Below are positions 36,554-49,070 of a DNA stretch of 64,000 nt, in pieces. Below the pieces are notes generated by a model. It was not told the DNA's origin, did not search any database, and saw only the letters and a program-made list of their open reading frames with translations. Origin of the DNA: Sclerotinia nivalis (Eukaryota; Ascomycota; Leotiomycetes; Helotiales; Sclerotiniaceae); contig JAPEIS010000008.1 in NCBI GenBank assembly GCA_029531795.1, positions 372,001-436,000 of the forward strand, given 5' to 3'. How positions within the stretch are numbered: the first letter of the stretch is position 1; every line of letters starts with the position of its first letter. The position numbers and the translations under genes are program-made.

Positions 36554-37129
36554 TTAGTCAAAAGCATTTATAAATATTATAGATATATCGACGAAATATC
36601 GAAACAAGTTTATACCAGTCTCGAGCAACTTTACCCCTTTCTCCATTTGTATATTCAATACTAATACAGTTTCTTTCGTATTCCGAGGTTCTCGTTTTAA
36701 ATTATGTTTCTTTTGTTTGCGAAGAAAAGCTTCCACTCTTCGAATAAAATTAAGTTGACGATCATTTAAACTTTTTCGAATTGTTGTTTCTTTTGGAGAA
36801 TTTGCTGGAGCTGTTTTCCATTTGTAATGTAGTTGCAATATTCGATTTATGGTAGAATGAAATACTTTTGGTGGTGTATTACAAGTTTTCTTCTTTCGGG
36901 TGTATTTGGTATATGATAAATCGATTTTTTTGGGAAAGAAACATTCTTTATTGATTATTTCCCCATTTGGTAGAACTTTTCTATTATTGTAATTGGTTAT
37001 ACGTTTAGTGCAGTGGAGACAAATTGATTGTGTGAGTTGTAGAGGTAAGCGAGTAGATCGTATTGCTAATTCGGGGGTTTGATGAGATATATTGAAAGTA
37101 TTCAAGAATTTGATGGTATTATTGTAATA
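36554..37129 (-). pseudogene. Antisense frame 1 in B, Cys/Lys-rich protein
   Basis: An open minus-strand frame of about 190 codons without a single stop, bounded upstream by a TGA at 37130-37132 and ending at 36554-36556. It has no ATG near its upstream end, so the first codon may have been lost, or the gene may begin further right or with an exon not seen. The protein has a CLHC pair and a later Cys (KECFF), suggesting a small zinc-binding site. A strongly basic part follows (KKIDLSYTKYTRKKK; FLRKQKKHNLKREPR). The length and lack of stops in such AT-rich DNA, in a position where gypsy elements normally have none, argue for a real gene carried by the element. Function unknown. Confidence 0.5.
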
Positions 37130-37132
37130 TCA

Positions 37133-37369
37133 ATAAGAGAATTGTAGGAAATTGAAATGAAGAATTGAAAAGTTTATAATGTTCTGGTAGAGTGGATTAC
37201 GTGTTGTTATTGTTTATGTTTTGTTTGTATTTATTTGTTATACAAGGGACCAAACATTATATTCATATTGTTGTCTGATGGCATCTCGTATTTGGCAAAT
37301 GATTTAAGAATAGTAAACGATTTCAGAACTAATAGGCTTTTCAGGAGTGAAGTTTTGAAGGGAAGGTTT
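37133..37369 (+). other. B 3' untranslated region with polypurine tract
   Basis: No gene is visible here. GAAGGGAAGG at about 37357-37366, immediately before the 3' LTR, is the likely polypurine tract. If the antisense frames are real, their promoter would lie here or in the 3' LTR. Confidence 0.55.
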
Positions 37370-37654
37370 TGTTATGATTATACAATAGTTTTGTCAAAAT
37401 AAGAAATCTAAATGGAGGTGTTCTTATTTCGAATTATCAGTGTAGGAATGTTATCGATCAGTTTGGAATGTTTAGTAAACAAGTTTCTTTGTATTGTTTA
37501 TGAAAGGATAGAAATAATGGTGAATTATAGATGTTCTGATATCTCTTTATTGATTGAACTTAAAAGTAATAGTTTATTCATGATTAGAAAGGGTAATGAA
37601 AAGTTTGGCTACGGTTTTACGACTAATTGATTCTTTGCCTATGTGATCTTAACA
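37370..37654 (+). repeat. B 3' LTR
   Basis: It starts TGTTATGATTATAC and ends CTTAACA, followed by the duplication CTTGC. Compared with the 5' LTR it has lost many more C and G (for example GATCACGC has become GATTATAC), showing uneven mutation of the pair. Confidence 0.93.
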
Positions 37655-38426
37655 CTTGCTAATTGTTTGAACTCTTCTATATTATAAATATCGATTATTT
37701 AATTGACAAAATCTATATAATAAATAAAATCTTCGTTGAATATAATATTTCGAATAACAATAACTCTATCGAACTTGGATATCTATATACAATAAATTAA
37801 TATATCTAAAATATAACCTACTAAATACCTAATATATACTTGAGAATTAATTTTATATCATCTTCTATTGAATCTAACCTCTCTATTTTTATTCAAAAAG
37901 TAGATTTTACATCTGTATCTATAGATCTCATTCTAATTAAAATAAAGATCATTAGATATTTTCTTTACAAATAAAAGATTATCTTTACAAAGATAATTAC
38001 AGAATTATATATCGAATATCTCATTTAGAGATTTGAAGAATTTAACCTTCAAAGAGTTTATATTTTATAAATAGATTATAGTTTACACTACTTTTATTTA
38101 TAATTTACCTAGTAAATCCGATATAATCTTCATTTTGATCTATTTGATAATTATTTCTTGTCCTACACATTCTGATCTTTCATTAAATTCGTATATATAA
38201 AAAAGGAATAATTCAAATTCAATAACTTTTTACTTAATTCATTTCTCGAAAAATGTATCTCCTATAATCCCAATAATAAATATATCGTTATCCTATTTAA
38301 TTCTTACAATTGTTAGGTTATACTTACAATGAATCCAAACAAAAAAGCTTTGTATAATAAAAAACACTTTATCGTAAATCTTTCTATAAAAAAGATACAA
38401 AAAGATCTTACCATTATATATATCTT
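37655..38426 (-). pseudogene. C1 integrase, C-terminal part
   Basis: Minus-strand copia integrase aligning with D at about 57100-57830. It includes the region matching the integrase Glu block of D. The left end carries the CTTGC duplication of B and the right end the ATCTT duplication of D (38422-38426). It is strongly degraded, with no open frame of note. Confidence 0.8.
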
Positions 38427-38764
38427 TGTCACGGGTAATCACATGACGGGTGATCTACGATCACCCCATACTCCACGATCATTATACCCCTCATTTCACA
38501 TTAGTGATCAAGTCCTTCTAGATCTTATCGATTCTTACAATCATTAATTCTCTCATGATATCATACAGATCGAAGCCTAGCTTAATTAATACCTCTCGTC
38601 GGCTAAATAGCTTCTATTAAGTCTATATATATTATCTACGATCCTTAAGATCGAGAACAAATCATTCAATACAGTTCTCATTCAATATACACTTAACTCT
38701 ATCATTTCAACCATCTTCTCCCCGATCTCTTCAATATGCTCTATGATTGTATTATCTTATGATA
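38427..38764 (+). repeat. D 5' LTR
   Basis: 338 bp, starting TGTCACGGGTAATC and ending ATGATA. It matches the 3' LTR at 62478-62833 throughout, except near its start, where the 3' copy is 18 bp longer. Confidence 0.87.
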
Positions 38765-38976
38765 ATTATAAGCTCGATAGTTCTTAATCTGCCTAAACTT
38801 CTATTATACGACCATTCAGTTTGTAAAGGATCATCCTTCTTCATTTCATTTCTATCTTCATTATAAAATTCAATTATTTTATATCTCTTTCTAATTACTT
38901 TCCAAATATAGCGAAAGACTAATCTGATTTTTTCTTTCTTGTCACTTGTGCTCAATAGCCAGAATAGTATCTTCGT
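38765..38976 (+). other. D leader
   Basis: AT-rich sequence between LTR and gag. No tRNA-type primer site and no self-complement to the LTR of the kind found in A and B could be recognised. Only short incidental frames are present. Confidence 0.5.
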
Positions 38977-40851
38977 TTGCAAAATAAATGTTTAGTCATC
39001 GGAATCTGGGAACTAATCGACCTAGATAACAATCCTCTTGTATCTACTTCAAACGGAACCACTTCTAGCTCCGATCTAGCAAATAAACCAACTACCTTTC
39101 AAATCGATTGGTTATCCATTAGACCGCCAGTTCTACTCTTTGTTGCCGACTTTCAGGCTAAATACGATCAAGCTAATCAAGATCGATACCGATGGGAATT
39201 CTTAGAATATCTTTCGGTAATCTAAGCCTGGGAAGATACAAGTGGAGACATTAATATGGGGAATTCTAGTGGAAATATGTTGGGATTTATACCAATTCGA
39301 TCTATTATTCTCTTTTTTGCAACATTTCAAGATATTATAATCGAACTTAGTATTTTTTAAACGGAATATTGATACCGATAATATAAATATATTCAGAATT
39401 ACAAAGCTTTTCGAAATGTATATGAGTAGATCGAATCAATTATAAATTAAGTTCATCTTTTGGAGTTTTCTATTCGTAATAAAGGTATTATATTTTTCCT
39501 ATTCAAAACAATTATCTCATTGTTCAAACGGAAACTCGTTTCAATGATAATTATTATCAAAATAACAGTATTATATGAATATCGATCTGTATTAATATAA
39601 GTATCGCTTAGTAGAACCGATCCTGTTAAATAGTATAGAGATTGGATTATAATTTATATCAAAGTTCTTTTATATAAGATAATTAAGATTCAGAATGAAA
39701 TAGCTATTATTGTATTTCTGTAAACAATTGGTATTAGATTGTTTCTAATCTGAGCAAACATTATAATTATGTAAATCGAGATGAATAATCAATTCGGATT
39801 ATCTAATCTTTCATTTCAACAATTCGGAGATATCTTTGAAGGATTAATCTATCAAGATTCGATAGCTTCTAAAGTTAAAGAAAGTATATATTCTATATTT
39901 AGCTTTTCTTAAGACAATAAAAAGTCTAAGAAGAATAAGAAAAAGATTAGCTTTAAAGGAAATTCAAATACTAATAGAATTTGAGTATATCTTTACAAGA
40001 TGAAAGTCGATTAAAAGAATAGATTAAAGTATCGATATTATACAAATAATTATCGAATTATAGAACTAATGCTTATTAGTAAAGCAGATACAATATTCAA
40101 ATAGTATTATACCGAATCCGAATTAAAGATGATCAGGGATCAAGTTAACTTATAATCATAGAAGCATTTATATATTGAATAGATTAAAAAAGGATGAATG
40201 AAATCAATCATAAATCCTTCCGAAACTCTACTTAATACCATTATCCTTGATATTTGTATCAATCAAACAAGGATTTATACTACTGTTATAAGAGTTCATC
40301 GTTTCTTTAACAATACTCTATTCGATAATTATAATGCTATATATATTATAAATGATATCTCTTTTATAAATAATCATCGATATATATTATCAAGGTTTAA
40401 TAATCTTATAAAAATAGGAATTATATTTTTTCAAATTCTGAATTGTAGTATCTGTATAATCAAGGGAATTATCGAAAAAGAGGATCATCTTAATAATGAT
40501 CTCGTTCTGAATAATGTAATACTAATCCCTGGTTTCTATATCAATATTGTCTTAAAGATTCGATTGTTGAAAGCTAGTATATAGTATTCAAAATACAATT
40601 GTATTCTTTATAAAGGAGATCTTTCGAATAATATTGTAATAATTAAATACATTTATATTGAAAATCTTGTATTTTTAGAATACAAATTATTTTCAATTTA
40701 CTCGAATATTCTTTTATCAATTTTTATAAATAATTCTTCTTTGATGTATTCAATAATGAATTATAAAATCAATAAAGTATTCTATCGATCTTGTGATCCA
40801 TTTTTTCCTAAAGAAGATACAAGTGAATTATAGTATAAACATTCAGGATAT
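38977..40851 (+). pseudogene. gag: D gag and protease
   Basis: A single reading frame covers the start of a copia Gag-Pol fusion. The first 82 codons (38977-39225) are open but begin with TTG, so the true ATG is uncertain. The middle is full of stops. A Lys-rich block (KKSKKNKKK, near 39920-39960) leads to the protease region, open at 40198-40584. There the motif TLFDNYNAIYIINDISF resembles the copia protease active site (Asp in the DTG/DNC position), and LNNVILIPGFYINIV is the block that ends this domain in copia. The gag-pre-integrase zinc region follows and is cut by the A4 5' LTR. C1 has the same region at 63329-64000. Confidence 0.75.
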
Positions 40852-41014
40852 TGTTACGGGTTCATCCCCCTTCACCTGCACGTGATCATGTGTGCCTTAG
40901 GCACATATGCATGCACTCACTTCTATATAGTCAGATCACCTCCTTGACCTTCTTCCCCTCCTCGTAGTACAACTATAGATCAACCCTATATATACCTTTT
41001 CCCTTATTGTAATA
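40852..41014 (+). repeat. A4 5' LTR
   Basis: 163 bp, starting TGTTACGGG and ending GTAATA. It is well preserved, including GTAGTACAA and most CpA sites, in contrast to the AT-rich leader right behind it. Confidence 0.92.
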
Positions 41015-42279
41015 ATTTATATTATTCTTTTAAAGGTTTTATTATTTTACGAAATAATTTGGTCTTGCTAAATCATCTATAGACTTCTGTATCTGTTTTC
41101 GATTGCTTTTGTATTATTATAATTCGTTTGTTTTTATACAATCGCATTTCTTATTTACTTTTGTGTAGCTTTTTTATTCACTTTTGTACAACTTTTGATC
41201 TTTGATTGTTTTTATGTGATTATATTTATTTGCAGGTTTCTGTGTCTGTTTTTGATTGCTTTTATACGATTGTATTTTGTATATACGCTGCTTTTGTACG
41301 GTTATATTTTCTCTATTGATTGTTTTTGTATAGTTGCAGTTTCTCTATCGATTACTTTTGTATAATTGCAATTCTTTTTACAATGGTTTCTGGTTCTATA
41401 TCTGCTAATAGTATGATTCTTATTTCTATCGAGGGAATTCGTACCGGAATCCAATGAGTCTTTAGTCAATGGTCTATTATTATACAAATCCTAGTAGAAT
41501 TGGATACTCCGGTAATACCAAACCTTGCTATTGATCCTAACGAACAAACTGTTTATCTGAATTATATTTTCTTTATTATCGAAGATCGCTTTATTATTCA
41601 AACTATTTATATTGTTATTTAAACAAATAAGATCAAGGAATGCAAAGTAGAAAACATTGGGCTTCTTCGTATCTTAATCGGCAAACAAGTTCAGCTGGAT
41701 ACTGGTGGTGTTGCTATTGGTTAAAAACCAATCATTTTCTATCAAATTTAGAAGAATTCATTTGTTTTTAAAAATGAAAGATTTAATATTCTTGTTTGTT
41801 AAAAGGACTATTAGTCCTGAAAGTTGGGTTTGTAATTTTATTGGATAATCGATTTACAATTCTTTGTTTTCGAATAAAAGAAGATTAATTATACTATTAA
41901 TTTTCTCAATGATCAAATGTAATAAGAATGTATTATAGATATCATTAGATTTATTAACGATTCTACTTGTTTCGACTCTACTGTTTCGTTTTTGATCAAA
42001 TTGAACAAATTATATATCTCTATAGATATTGAAAGGGAAGCTTCGTTTAAATTCGATAAGCTTTTTATAAGTTCAAAGGAATTCTTTTCGGTTTTCTTTT
42101 TTATATTGTTTTATTTGATTAACTTTTGTTACAAATCTAATCGCAAGATTGTTAATATAATGAAGCAAAAGGTTATTGTTTCTTTTCGAACTTTGGTTAT
42201 TGATGATTCGAATCCTTATACTGCTAACGATATTGATAATTAACAAAAGAAATTCTTTATTTAGAATCAGAATCTTTAT

Positions 42280-42442
42280 TGTTACGGGTTCATCCCCCTT
42301 CACCTGCACGTGATCATGTGTGCCTTAGGCATACATGCATGCACTCATTTCTATATAGTCAGATCACCTTCTTGATCTTCTTCTCTTTCTTATAGTATAA
42401 TAATAGATCAACTCTATATATACCTTTTCCTTCATTGTAATA
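42280..42442 (+). repeat. A5 5' LTR
   Basis: Begins TGTTACGGG, ends GTAATA. The bases behind it are TTGTACTAT, one change from the self-priming complement of family A; the LTR counterpart is also mutated (ATAGTATAA). Confidence 0.92.
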
Positions 42443-42731
42443 ATTTGTACTATCTTTCAAAGACTCTATCACTTTACAAAATGATTTGGTCTTGCTAAAT
42501 CATTTATAGACTTCTGTATCTGTTTTCGATTGTTTTTATATCGTTGTAATCCGTTTGCTTTTGTACAATCGCGTTTCTTATCTTCTTTTGCACAGTTTTT
42601 TTATTTACTTTTGTACAATTGCATTTTGTATATACATTGCTTTTATACAATTGTATTTTCTCTATTGTTTGCTTTTGTATAATTACAATTTCTTTATCGA
42701 TTGTTTTTGTACAATTACAATTCTTTTTATA

Positions 42732-44119
42732 ATGATTTTTGATTCTATATTTGCTAATAATATGATTCCTACTTTTATCGAAGAAGTTCGTACCGAAATC
42801 CAACAAGTCTTTGGTTAATAGCCTACTATTATACAAATCCTAACAGAATTGAATGTTTCGATGATATCAAACCTTGCTATCAGTTTTGATAAACAAACTG
42901 TTTATCTGAATTATATTTTCTTTGTTATCGAAGATCGCTTTATTATTCAAGCTATCTATATCATTATTCAAACAAATAAGATCGAGGAATTCAAAATGGA
43001 AAATGTTGAACTTCTTTATACTTTGGCTAGCAAATAAGCTTAATTGGACATCGATAGTACTGTTACTGATCAGAAACTAATCACTTTTTGTCAAACTCAA
43101 AAAGATCTGTTTGTTTTTAAAAACAAAAGATCTAATATTCTTGTTTGTTAAGAAAATTATCAATCTTGGAAATTGAGTTTGCAATTCTGCTAAATGATCG
43201 ATTTACTATTCTTTATTTCGAATAAAAGAAGATTAGTTATATTATTAGTTTTTTTGATAATTAAATACAATAAAAATACATTACGAATATCATCAGATTC
43301 GTTAACAATCTTATTTGTTTCGATTTTGTTATTTCGTTTTTGATCAAATTAAATAAATTATATATCTTTGTAGATATTGAAAGGGAAGTTTCGTTTAAAT
43401 TCAATAAGCTTTCTATAAATTCAAAGAAGTCTTTTTCGGTTTTCTTTTTTATATTGTTTCATTTGATTAATTTTTGTTACAAATCTGATTGCGAGATTAT
43501 TAATACGATAAAGCAAAAGATTATTATCCTTTTCCGAATTTTGATTATTGGTGATTCGAATCTCTGTATTGCTAACGATATTGATGATTGGCAAAAGAAA
43601 TTCTTTATTTGAAGTCAGAATCTTTATAATGCTGAATATTATAATAAAAATTCTGGTAATGTATCTATTGTTAGTAATGATGACTCTATAGATTTTGATA
43701 TAATGAAATAAAAAGGATAATAGTAAAAAGGTTAGCAAAATAAGAAAAAGAAATTTAATCCTATAGTTTCTTGTAATTGTTGTAATAGAATTGATTATCT
43801 TCAAATTGATTATTATATTATTTATAATATCAACAATAATCTTCTTTTTAGTAAACAAACTTTTGTTAATGTTTTTTTCAATCATAATACCGCCGTTTCA
43901 ATTAATCTGACCTTTGTTCAATATACTGTTGCTCTAACTTTCCAAAGTGCTAATAGGTCTAACAATAGTTGTGGAGGATTTCGAGAAAGATATACTAATA
44001 ATTGAGTACAAGGTCAATAACATTTGAATCAGGTATAATAGTAAGGCTATATCGAATCAAAGAAGGTTGTTTTTATATTCGGTTTAGTCAAGGAAAATCC
44101 TGAATAGGGAAAAGACTAA
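42732..44119 (+). pseudogene. gag: A5 gag
   Basis: The ATG at 42732 matches the family start. The frame is open at 42849-43037 and, after a one-base deletion near 43205-43222, continues at 43340-43612. The slippery GGGAAAA (44107-44113) is intact and is followed by GAC and the stop TAA at 44117-44119. The CCHC knuckle near 43770-43815 keeps several Cys but its His is Tyr. The tandem-repeat leader in front of it is longer than that of A2. Confidence 0.82.
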
Positions 44120-47100
44120 TTTTTGTGAAAAATCGTTTGTAAAGGAATACTAAGGGCAAAAAGGTAAATCGAGGAATGGATAGATATGAATTATTGTAGT
44201 TCAATTTTATAAATAGCAAATCTCTATTTGTTAAAACTATTATATTCTTTGTATATGAAAACCCTTTTATTGTTACAAATCTTATTAATAATAGATACTC
44301 TAAGGAAGTTTTCATTAATTATTCTTTTGTTTTCAAATATAATATTGAAATACAATTTTTATCTTTTTCTTATGAGTTTCCATTTGTTGATAGAAAGGTT
44401 GTCGATAGAATTATAGAATATTTTGTGATAGAAATCGTTATAGGGGATTATTATGAGTATTGGTCTTTTTATATTATTCAGTTTTCATTAGAGATATTAT
44501 TAATTTTTGGTTTATTGTAATTGTAATACTATAATCTTATTATCAATTGAATGAAAATGAGTTTAATATTCTTTTCAAATTATTGTATTTCCAATTGTTC
44601 GGTGTATTATAATTCAAAGTTAGTTATCGCATCAACAATTCTATTTCCGATTAAAGAACAAGAGGATTTAGTAAAGGTTATTCTATAATAAGTTATCGAT
44701 GTTATCGAATCTTTAAATAAATTCCTTATTGATTCTAATATAAAAGCTAAATATATGAATTATAAGTATCGTTTTCTTTATATTGAGGATTATTCAAAGG
44801 ATGATATCGATTTTTTATTTATTCAAATGTTTTCTGTTTCTAAAAGAGTTCTTTATAAAAAATCTTTTATCGAAGAGATATCAGATGAGGGTTATATATT
44901 ACAATTTAATGATTCTTCTGTTGATCTCGAATTTCAGCAAAGTTTAATGTTTGGTGTGAATCATTATCGAACAAAGTGTTATAGGGAATCAAATAATCAG
45001 GTATAGATAATTCTCAATTGTTTGTATCCAAAATCGATTTTGAAGGTTGTAAATCAATATTGTTTTATTTACAATCCAAAAAACTGTTTGTCTTTGTTTT
45101 CTGTTAGGAAATTCTTTATGTTTGTCTATAAGGATATAAATTCAAATATGGATAATATTCGTTGATTGTAAGTTTTTAGTTTTGTTTTGTTTTATTAACA
45201 AAATAACATTCGGATTATCCGGTTGATATAAAATGAGTTGGATATTGTACGGAAAATTGTTGAACAAGATTATCTGTAATAGATTATATTGTTTTCGATA
45301 TTTACAGAAAAGGATTTTCGATCGATTTTATAAGGGTAGGGTGATGTAATAAAGATGCTCTTTAAAATTCCGTTGTAATTTTATGATTTTGTATATGATT
45401 GTTATAAGCCGTTTCATTTGCGGAAGATTTCTGAGGTTGATATCGACAAATTTTTAATCGCCAAATCTTCTTTTAGTGATGATCAAATATGATAAAGGCT
45501 TTTTATATAATTACAAGATAAACTTTCTATCTTTTTCTTATGTTATATAGATAGGTTGTTGTTTTGTTGAATCTGGGATTATAAGATTAAATTGATATTT
45601 GGTAAAGAATTATTTTATTTCAAAAACTATTCTTTATTGTTAATAGAATTAGTGATGGTATGTAAATAGCTCGATGATAATCTTTTCAAAAAGTTCATTC
45701 GGGAATCGAGGTTGCGGTGTGCCTCTCCTTTGCTATTGGTTGCCAAACCTAAAAGGGGGGTCTGTATCTGTTAAGATTATCGAGGATTCAAAAATGTTAC
45801 TATAAAGAATTGTTATCCATTACCTATTGTTTGCGAAACGTTAGATACTCTTTGTAATGCAAAATTTATACCAAGCTTGATATTATTGTAGTGTTCAACA
45901 AGTTGCGAATCGTTGAAAGGAATGAATAGAAAATTATATTCATTATTCGTTTTCGTCTTTTTGAATCTCTAATTATATTTTTCGATCTCTACAATATATC
46001 TACATTGTTCTAATATTATATTAATTATACACTTTTCGATGAGTTGGATAAGTATTATATTATATATCTTAATGATATTTTAATCTACTCCGATAATCCT
46101 ATAGAATATAAGAAGTATATTCGTCAAATGATTCAAAAGCTAATGGATACTGGATTACAGATTGATATTAACAAATACGAATTTGAAACTATAAAAACAA
46201 AGTATTTAAATCTTATTATTATAATCGAAGGTATCGAAATAGATCAAGAAAAGATTATAAGTATTATATCTTAAGAGTTGTTTTTATATATAAAGGATTT
46301 ACAACGATTTCTTGATTTTGCTAACTTCTATCGATGTTTTATAAAAGATTTTTCAAAGATTTCTTGTTTTTTCAACGATCTTTTATAAAAGAATATTATA
46401 TGAAAATGGACTGTAAATTATACAAAGGTTTTTGATGCTTTAAAAAGGGCTTTTATAATAATACTGGTTTTAATATACTTCGATTACAGATGGAAAACTG
46501 TTTTGGAAACCGATGCTTTCGATTAGACTTCAGAAGGAGTTCTTTTGCAATACAATAATAATAACGTTTTGTATCCAATCGTTTACTTTTCATTTAAACA
46601 TATAGCAACGGAATACAATTATAAGATCTATAATAAAGAATTACTTATTATTATCAAGGCAATAGAAGAATAATATCTAGAACTTTAAAGTTCACAAAAG
46701 GAATTCGAGATTCTCATTGATTACAAGAACCTTGAGTATTTTATAACCACAAAGGCTTTCAATTAATAACAAATATGATGATCCGAATTTCTATCTCAAT
46801 ATAATTTCTGTATAATCTATCGATCGGGAAACAAAGCTATTTGATTAAATATACTAAATAGAAAATACAAAGATCGATTATATCATTCTGATCTAAACGA
46901 TAAACATCTAAAGAATCAAAAATGTATTATCCTTCTCTAAAATCATTTTGATACTAATCTTTATAAGGATTTGATTAAATATATCAATTTGATATCGACG
47001 AAAACAATAATACCACTCCACAATCAACCAATTGATACCCTAATCGATACAATATATATTAAATCCGATATCGTAGATTAATTCATCTCTACTCTTAATG

Positions 47101-48710
47101 ATTAATCAATAACTAAATGGTCAAAAAAACATCATAAAACTCTTCGAATCGTTATACAGGATTATTCGATCCAAAATAATAGAATTTACTACCAGAATAA
47201 GTTTTAGGTTCTATTAAACGATAAACTCAAACTTCAAATTATCTATCGGATTTATTCTTCTGATCCTGCCAACCATCCTGATCGAACTAAAACGATCAAT
47301 CTTGTCTCTCGTATATACTGATGGTCTAATATACATTTGGAAATCATATCCTACATGAAGATCTACAAACTTTGTATTTGTACTAAATCATCTAAATCGA
47401 TGCCTTCTGGTTTTTTGAAACCGTTATCTGTTCCTTTTCGTGTATAATCTGATATCTCAATCGATTATATTATATTGCTTCCAGATTGTATCCATTATAA
47501 TTCTATCTATAAATATATCTTGATAGTAATCTACAGACTAACCAAAATAAGACATTTCATCGATATATATATACTAATAATAAAAGAACTAATCGATGCT
47601 TTTATTAATTATATTTATACACTTCATAAACTTCCGGACAATATCATTTCCGATCAAAGAACGTAATTCGTATCAGGATTCTGATTACAACTCTCGAAAC
47701 AATTGGGAATTACTTTAAAACACTCCTCAGCTTTTCATCCTCAAATAGATAATCAGACCAAATATATTAATTCAATTTTGAAGTAGTATTTACAAGCTTT
47801 TGTTAACTATTATCAAAATGATTAATTGGATTGGCTACCCTTAACCGAGTTTGCATCCAATAATATAGTTTCTGAAACAATTGATTGTTTACCCTTCTTT
47901 ATCAATTATAACTTTAATCTATATCTAAATATTAAGCCTAGTAAACCTTGTCCACCAAATATAACTCTAATACAAAAACAGGAATTCTTTAAAGATAATC
48001 GGACTACAGATCGTATAGAATATATCTTAAAGCAATTTCGTGTTTTTATATAATAGACAATTACTACTTATAAAGATTATACTAACCATTATTGTTTTGA
48101 TTTACCTCGTTACACAATTAATCAGAAAATCTACATCAATATCAAGAATATAAAGACCTTATATAAAACAAAAAAGCTAAATAATAAATAAATCAACCCT
48201 TACAAGATTATCAAGATTTATTTCTGTATTTGCTTTATTCAATTATTTGAAAACATTAAAATCTTCTCTATTTTCTATCATTCTTTTTTACTTCCAGCTT
48301 ATACTAATTTTCACTTTTCAGTTCAAACAACGATTAACGAATCAGAATCTCTAACTATACAGAACAAAGTTTTGGAGCAGAATAATAATGAAGATGAGCT
48401 TATTCAAAAATAGATATTTAAAGGAGTTCTAGATAATCACAATAAAGATAACTACTATTATTTGATCAAATAAAGACACTATACACCAATTTGACAATCA
48501 ATTAATGATTTAAAGAATAACGAAAAGGTTCTTATCGAATATTATCGCCTTCATTTAAAAAAGCCAGGGCCATCAGTTTGAGTTCTAAAATACCCCGACG
48601 CTACTATATTGCAACCGGAATCACAGAATTTATAATCAGAATTACACAATACAATTGCTACATTCACTCTACGAAAATCTATTCGTATCAAGATTATTCG
48701 TTTCGCCTAA
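44113..48710 (+). pseudogene. pol: A5 pol: PR to chromodomain
   Basis: The protease starts in the -1 frame near 44210; its active site is changed to Asn-Asn-Arg. An open linker patch lies at 44755-45006. RT carries YLNDILIYSDNP (about 46056-46091; second catalytic Asp intact, first changed to Asn). RNase H follows. The integrase is well readable: zinc-binding region near 47230-47390, core at 47475-47666 with the SIDY and IISDQ blocks, catalytic Glu changed to Lys, and an open patch at 47826-48053. The chromodomain is at about 48390-48580, with all three of its Trp codons turned to stops. The pol stop is near 48708. Confidence 0.85.
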
Positions 48711-48907
48711 AGGTATATTATATATTATTACAATGAGGAATATAACATTTGAGATATCGTATATTAAGGGATATCACATTATTAAAGGATATCATATATT
48801 TTTGTTCGAGGACCTAATTGAGAAAAGAAACCTATATTTTTTTCTTTATTTTTCTTTATTTTTTAACGCTCATTTAGGGTTAAATAGGTTTCTTGAGGAA
48901 AGGATAC

Positions 48908-49070
48908 TGTTACAAATTCATCCCTCTTTACCTGCACATGATCATATATACCTTAGACATATATACATACACTCATTTCTATATAGTCAGATCACCTCCT
49001 TGACCTTCTTCCCCTTCTTGTAGTACAATAATAGATCAACCCTATATATACCTTTTCCCTCACTGTGATA
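48908..49070 (+). repeat. A5 3' LTR
   Basis: Begins TGTTACAAATTC (GGG mutated to AAA) and ends GTGATA. More mutated than the A4 or A6 LTRs. Confidence 0.9.

Larger units (their letters stand above)
30271..37654 (+). mobile_element. Gypsy B, complete chromovirus with antisense genes
   Basis: The LTRs of 285 bp (30271-30555 and 37370-37654) are flanked by the perfect duplication CTTGC (30266-30270 and 37655-37659). The element is inserted in the integrase/linker region of copia C1. The order is gag, -1 frameshift site, pol (protease, RT, RNase H, integrase, chromodomain), then 1.8 kb of extra sequence with antisense reading frames. It is only lightly mutated: most catalytic residues are intact and the LTRs differ almost only by transitions. 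Confidence 0.94.
42280..49070 (+). mobile_element. Gypsy A5, complete chromovirus
   Basis: LTRs at 42280-42442 and 48908-49070, 163 bp each. The flanking duplication is TTTAT on the left (42275-42279) and TTTGT on the right (49071-49075), one G-to-A difference. The element lies in A4 gag. All family-A domains are present and uninterrupted by other insertions. Confidence 0.93.

Noticed and set aside
38329..38547. Plus-strand frame of 72 codons
   Set aside because: It crosses the junction between C1 (antisense integrase) and the D 5' LTR, so it cannot be one gene.
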